Below are positions 21,081 to 22,558 of a DNA stretch of 22,558 nucleotides, piece after piece (the stretch's first letter is position 1; the number at the start of each line of letters is the position of its first letter). Source of the stretch: an uncultured Prevotella sp. (GTDB lineage Bacteria > Bacteroidota > Bacteroidia > Bacteroidales > Bacteroidaceae); assembly GCA_937901345.1 (NCBI GenBank), contig CALCHM010000066.1, positions 1 through 22,558 on the forward strand, in the 5' to 3' direction. Made by a program: the position numbers and the translations under genes. Below the pieces are notes generated by a model that had not been told where the DNA came from, searched no databases, and saw only the letters and a list, made by a program, of their open reading frames with translations.

Positions 21081-21140
21081 ATTGAACATTTTTCTTCAGT
21101 CCATTGAACATTTTTCTTCAATCCATTGAACATTTTTCCG
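21081..21140. repeat. 22-bp tandem repeat at the transcription start of the GIY-YIG gene
   Basis: Three units start ATTGAACATTTTTC at 21081, 21103 and 21125; the first two are full (22 bases, one mismatch), the last stops after CC. They begin where transcription is predicted to start. Confidence 0.9.
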
Positions 21141-21253
21141 ATATGACTTATAAAAGGTTGCAATATAGTGAGTTGCAAAGTAGAAAAAGTGAGGTGAGAA
21201 GCAAAAATACAACTGGAACTATTGTTTAACAAAATGTAGGAATACTCGTTATT

Positions 21254-21901
21254 ATGTCAGATACAAAGAATTATGGTATAGTTTATTTGTTGACCAATCC
21301 GTGTATGCCAGGGATAGTTAAAATTGGTAAGACATCCCGAACGGATTTGCAGAATCGTATGAAGGAACTTTATACTACGGGTGTGCCTGTTCCTTTTGAG
21401 TGTGTGTATGCGTGCCGAATTAAATTATCTCACATGGATAAGTTGGAAACAACTTTGCACAGCGCTTTTGAACCTTATCGTGTGAATAAGAATCGTGAGT
21501 TCTTCAGCATTAAACCAGAACAGGCTATTGCCTTTATGAAGTTTGTGGATAATATTCAAGATGTAACTTCTGAGGTTTCAGCAGAAATTGCTAATGACTT
21601 GACGACAGACGATACGCTTGCTATAGCTAAGGTGCGCAAGAAACGTCCCTCCCTTAACTTTTATGAAATGCACATGCACGATGGTGATGTTCTTGTCTTT
21701 GTGCAGGATGAGAGTAAAACGGTGACTATTTGTGGTGAGAGGAAGGTCCTGTTTGAAGGTTCTGAAACCTCCTTAACTGCTGTTACTAAAATTTTGTTAG
21801 ATATACAACATGCAATTCAACCTACTAAGTATTGGAGGTTGGGCGATAAAAATCTTTCAGATATTTACAACGAAACTTACCCTCCTTTAGAGGATGAGTA
21901 G
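21254..21901 (+). CDS. GIY-YIG nuclease family protein (T5orf172 type)
   Basis: The 215-residue protein has an N-terminal GIY-YIG domain (7-95): GIVYLLTN and VKIGKT are the two name-giving strands, Arg35 lies in LQNRMKEL, and Glu82 in NREFF is the expected metal-binding glutamate. This spacing (MPGIVKIGKT, TTGVPVPFECVYA, YRVNKNREFF) is that of the T5orf172 / Mug113 group found in phages and bacteria. A second domain (about 130-210: RPSLNFYEM, TVTICGERKVLFEG, SLTAVTKILL, IYNETYPP) is shared with many Bacteroidetes members and may read DNA or a partner. The role is unknown; related proteins occur in defence islands and phages. It has its own promoter, a repeat-bearing leader, and no partner gene. 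Confidence 0.85.
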   Translation: MSDTKNYGIVYLLTNPCMPGIVKIGKTSRTDLQNRMKELYTTGVPVPFECVYACRIKLSHMDKLETTLHSAFEPYRVNKNREFFSIKPEQAIAFMKFVDNIQDVTSEVSAEIANDLTTDDTLAIAKVRKKRPSLNFYEMHMHDGDVLVFVQDESKTVTICGERKVLFEGSETSLTAVTKILLDIQHAIQPTKYWRLGDKNLSDIYNETYPPLEDE

Positions 21902-21945
21902 TCTTGTTTAACTTTCTAAAGTTGTAACTGCAATGTATAACAAAA

Positions 21946-21973
21946 AAGGTGCTTCCCAAGTGGGAGGCACCTT
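21946..21973 (-). terminator. Terminator of the aldolase gene, possibly two-way
   Basis: AAGGTGCTTCCC (21946-21957) and GGGAGGCACCTT (21962-21973) form a 12-bp stem with one G-T pair and a 4-base loop. On the minus strand it is followed by six T residues, so it mainly serves the aldolase gene; on the plus strand the T-run is broken. Confidence 0.88.
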
Positions 21974-21998
21974 AAATTTTATCAGTTGTAAGCAGTGA

Positions 21999-22558
21999 TT
22001 ACTTAGCGAGCTTACCGTCTGAACCAAGAACGTTGATGATCTTGTGCTTGTACATCTTTTCCATGTTGTCGCGAGCGGGACCGAGGTACTTGCGGGGGTC
22101 GAACTCAGCGGGCTTCTCAGCGAAGGTCTGGCGGATAGCAGCTGTCATAGCCAAGCGAGAGTCTGAGTCGATGTTGATCTTGCAAACTGCTGACTTAGCT
22201 GATTCACGCAACCACTCTTCGGGGATACCGATAGCAGCCTTCAATGCACCACCGAACTTGTTGATAGTAGCAACTTCGTCCTGAGGAACTGAAGAAGAAC
22301 CGTGAAGAACGATAGGGAATCCAGGGAGCTTAGCCTCAACAGCCTTCAATACGTCGAATGCGAGTGGAGGAGGAACCATCAAACCTGTAACCGGGTCGAT
22401 AGTACACTGCTCAGGAGTAAACTTGTAAGCACCGTGAGAAGTACCGATTGAGATAGCCAAAGAGTCGCAACCTGTGCGAGTAGCGAAATCGATTACTTCT
22501 TCTGGGTCAGTATATGTGTGGTGGTCAGAAGAAACTTCGTCTTCAACGCCTGCCAATA
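21999..22558 (-). CDS. fba: Class II fructose-1,6-bisphosphate aldolase, C-terminal part (cut by window edge)
   Basis: The 186 visible residues are the C-terminal half of a class II aldolase, which reversibly splits fructose-1,6-bisphosphate in glycolysis using zinc. Markers are LAGVEDEVSSDHHTYTDP, AISIGTSHGAYKF (zinc-ligand His and phosphate-binding Gly/Ser), PIVLHGSSSVP with the second zinc-ligand His, and VCKINIDSDSRLAMTAA with the substrate-binding NIDSD. Family length is about 330, so roughly 150 residues lie beyond 22558. The codon use is regular and strongly biased, as expected of a highly expressed gene. Confidence 0.95.
   Translation of the reverse strand, partial: LAGVEDEVSSDHHTYTDPEEVIDFATRTGCDSLAISIGTSHGAYKFTPEQCTIDPVTGLMVPPPLAFDVLKAVEAKLPGFPIVLHGSSSVPQDEVATINKFGGALKAAIGIPEEWLRESAKSAVCKINIDSDSRLAMTAAIRQTFAEKPAEFDPRKYLGPARDNMEKMYKHKIINVLGSDGKLAK

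Overview
The window looks like a chromosomal segment of a Bacteroidales bacterium, most likely Prevotella-like. The support is a SusC-type TonB plug, a BspA-like leucine-rich-repeat protein start, a SPOR lipoprotein, a porin joined to pst genes, a secreted GH27 enzyme with a sorting-like tail, repeated matches to the Bacteroidetes promoter core TAnnTTTG, and few Shine-Dalgarno sites. The genus is inference. No rRNA, tRNA or CRISPR array was seen.

Layout. 1-906 (minus): a broken junction between a BspA-like LRR gene start and a SusC-like receptor lacking its own start. 999-1886 (minus): a holin-family membrane protein and a YtxH protein. 2145-2651: SPOR lipoprotein. 2796-7676: rlmN, pdxA, then a nucleotidyltransferase, an ATP-grasp enzyme and a CDP-alcohol phosphatidyltransferase, tightly packed as if making one activated head group and transferring it to a lipid or alcohol. 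7774-8018: a small transposon-like element with an 8-bp target duplication. 8178-15472: a phosphate-starvation block, with a PhoR/PhoB-type two-component system (minus) divergent from porin-pstS-pstC-pstA-pstB (plus), sharing a control region with Pho-box-like repeats. 15707-16745: a larger relative of the small element carrying a DUF559 nuclease gene with one nonsense codon. 16768-17382: LUD protein. 17383-17878: a 51-bp tandem array merging into a long inverted repeat. 17879-18972 (minus): ECF sigma factor and a four-helix membrane protein. 19130-20953: secreted GH27 alpha-galactosidase. 21254-21901: GIY-YIG (T5orf172-type) protein. 21999-end (minus): class II fructose-bisphosphate aldolase, cut by the window edge.

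The strongest unexplained signal is the DUF559 element family. Three full copies and one shortened copy of a ~160-bp multi-hairpin module occur here. Two sets sit between shared terminal inverted repeats beginning GGCAATAATATAG; one set is a 245-bp non-autonomous element with a perfect 8-bp target duplication, the other surrounds the DUF559 gene. The module is inverted relative to the ends between the two. The window is also rich in short intergenic tandem repeats (periods 7, 8, 14, 22, 28, 40/41, 41/42 and 51 bp), several with a hairpin per unit, including a ten-copy array between pstS and pstC whose units look like small terminators.
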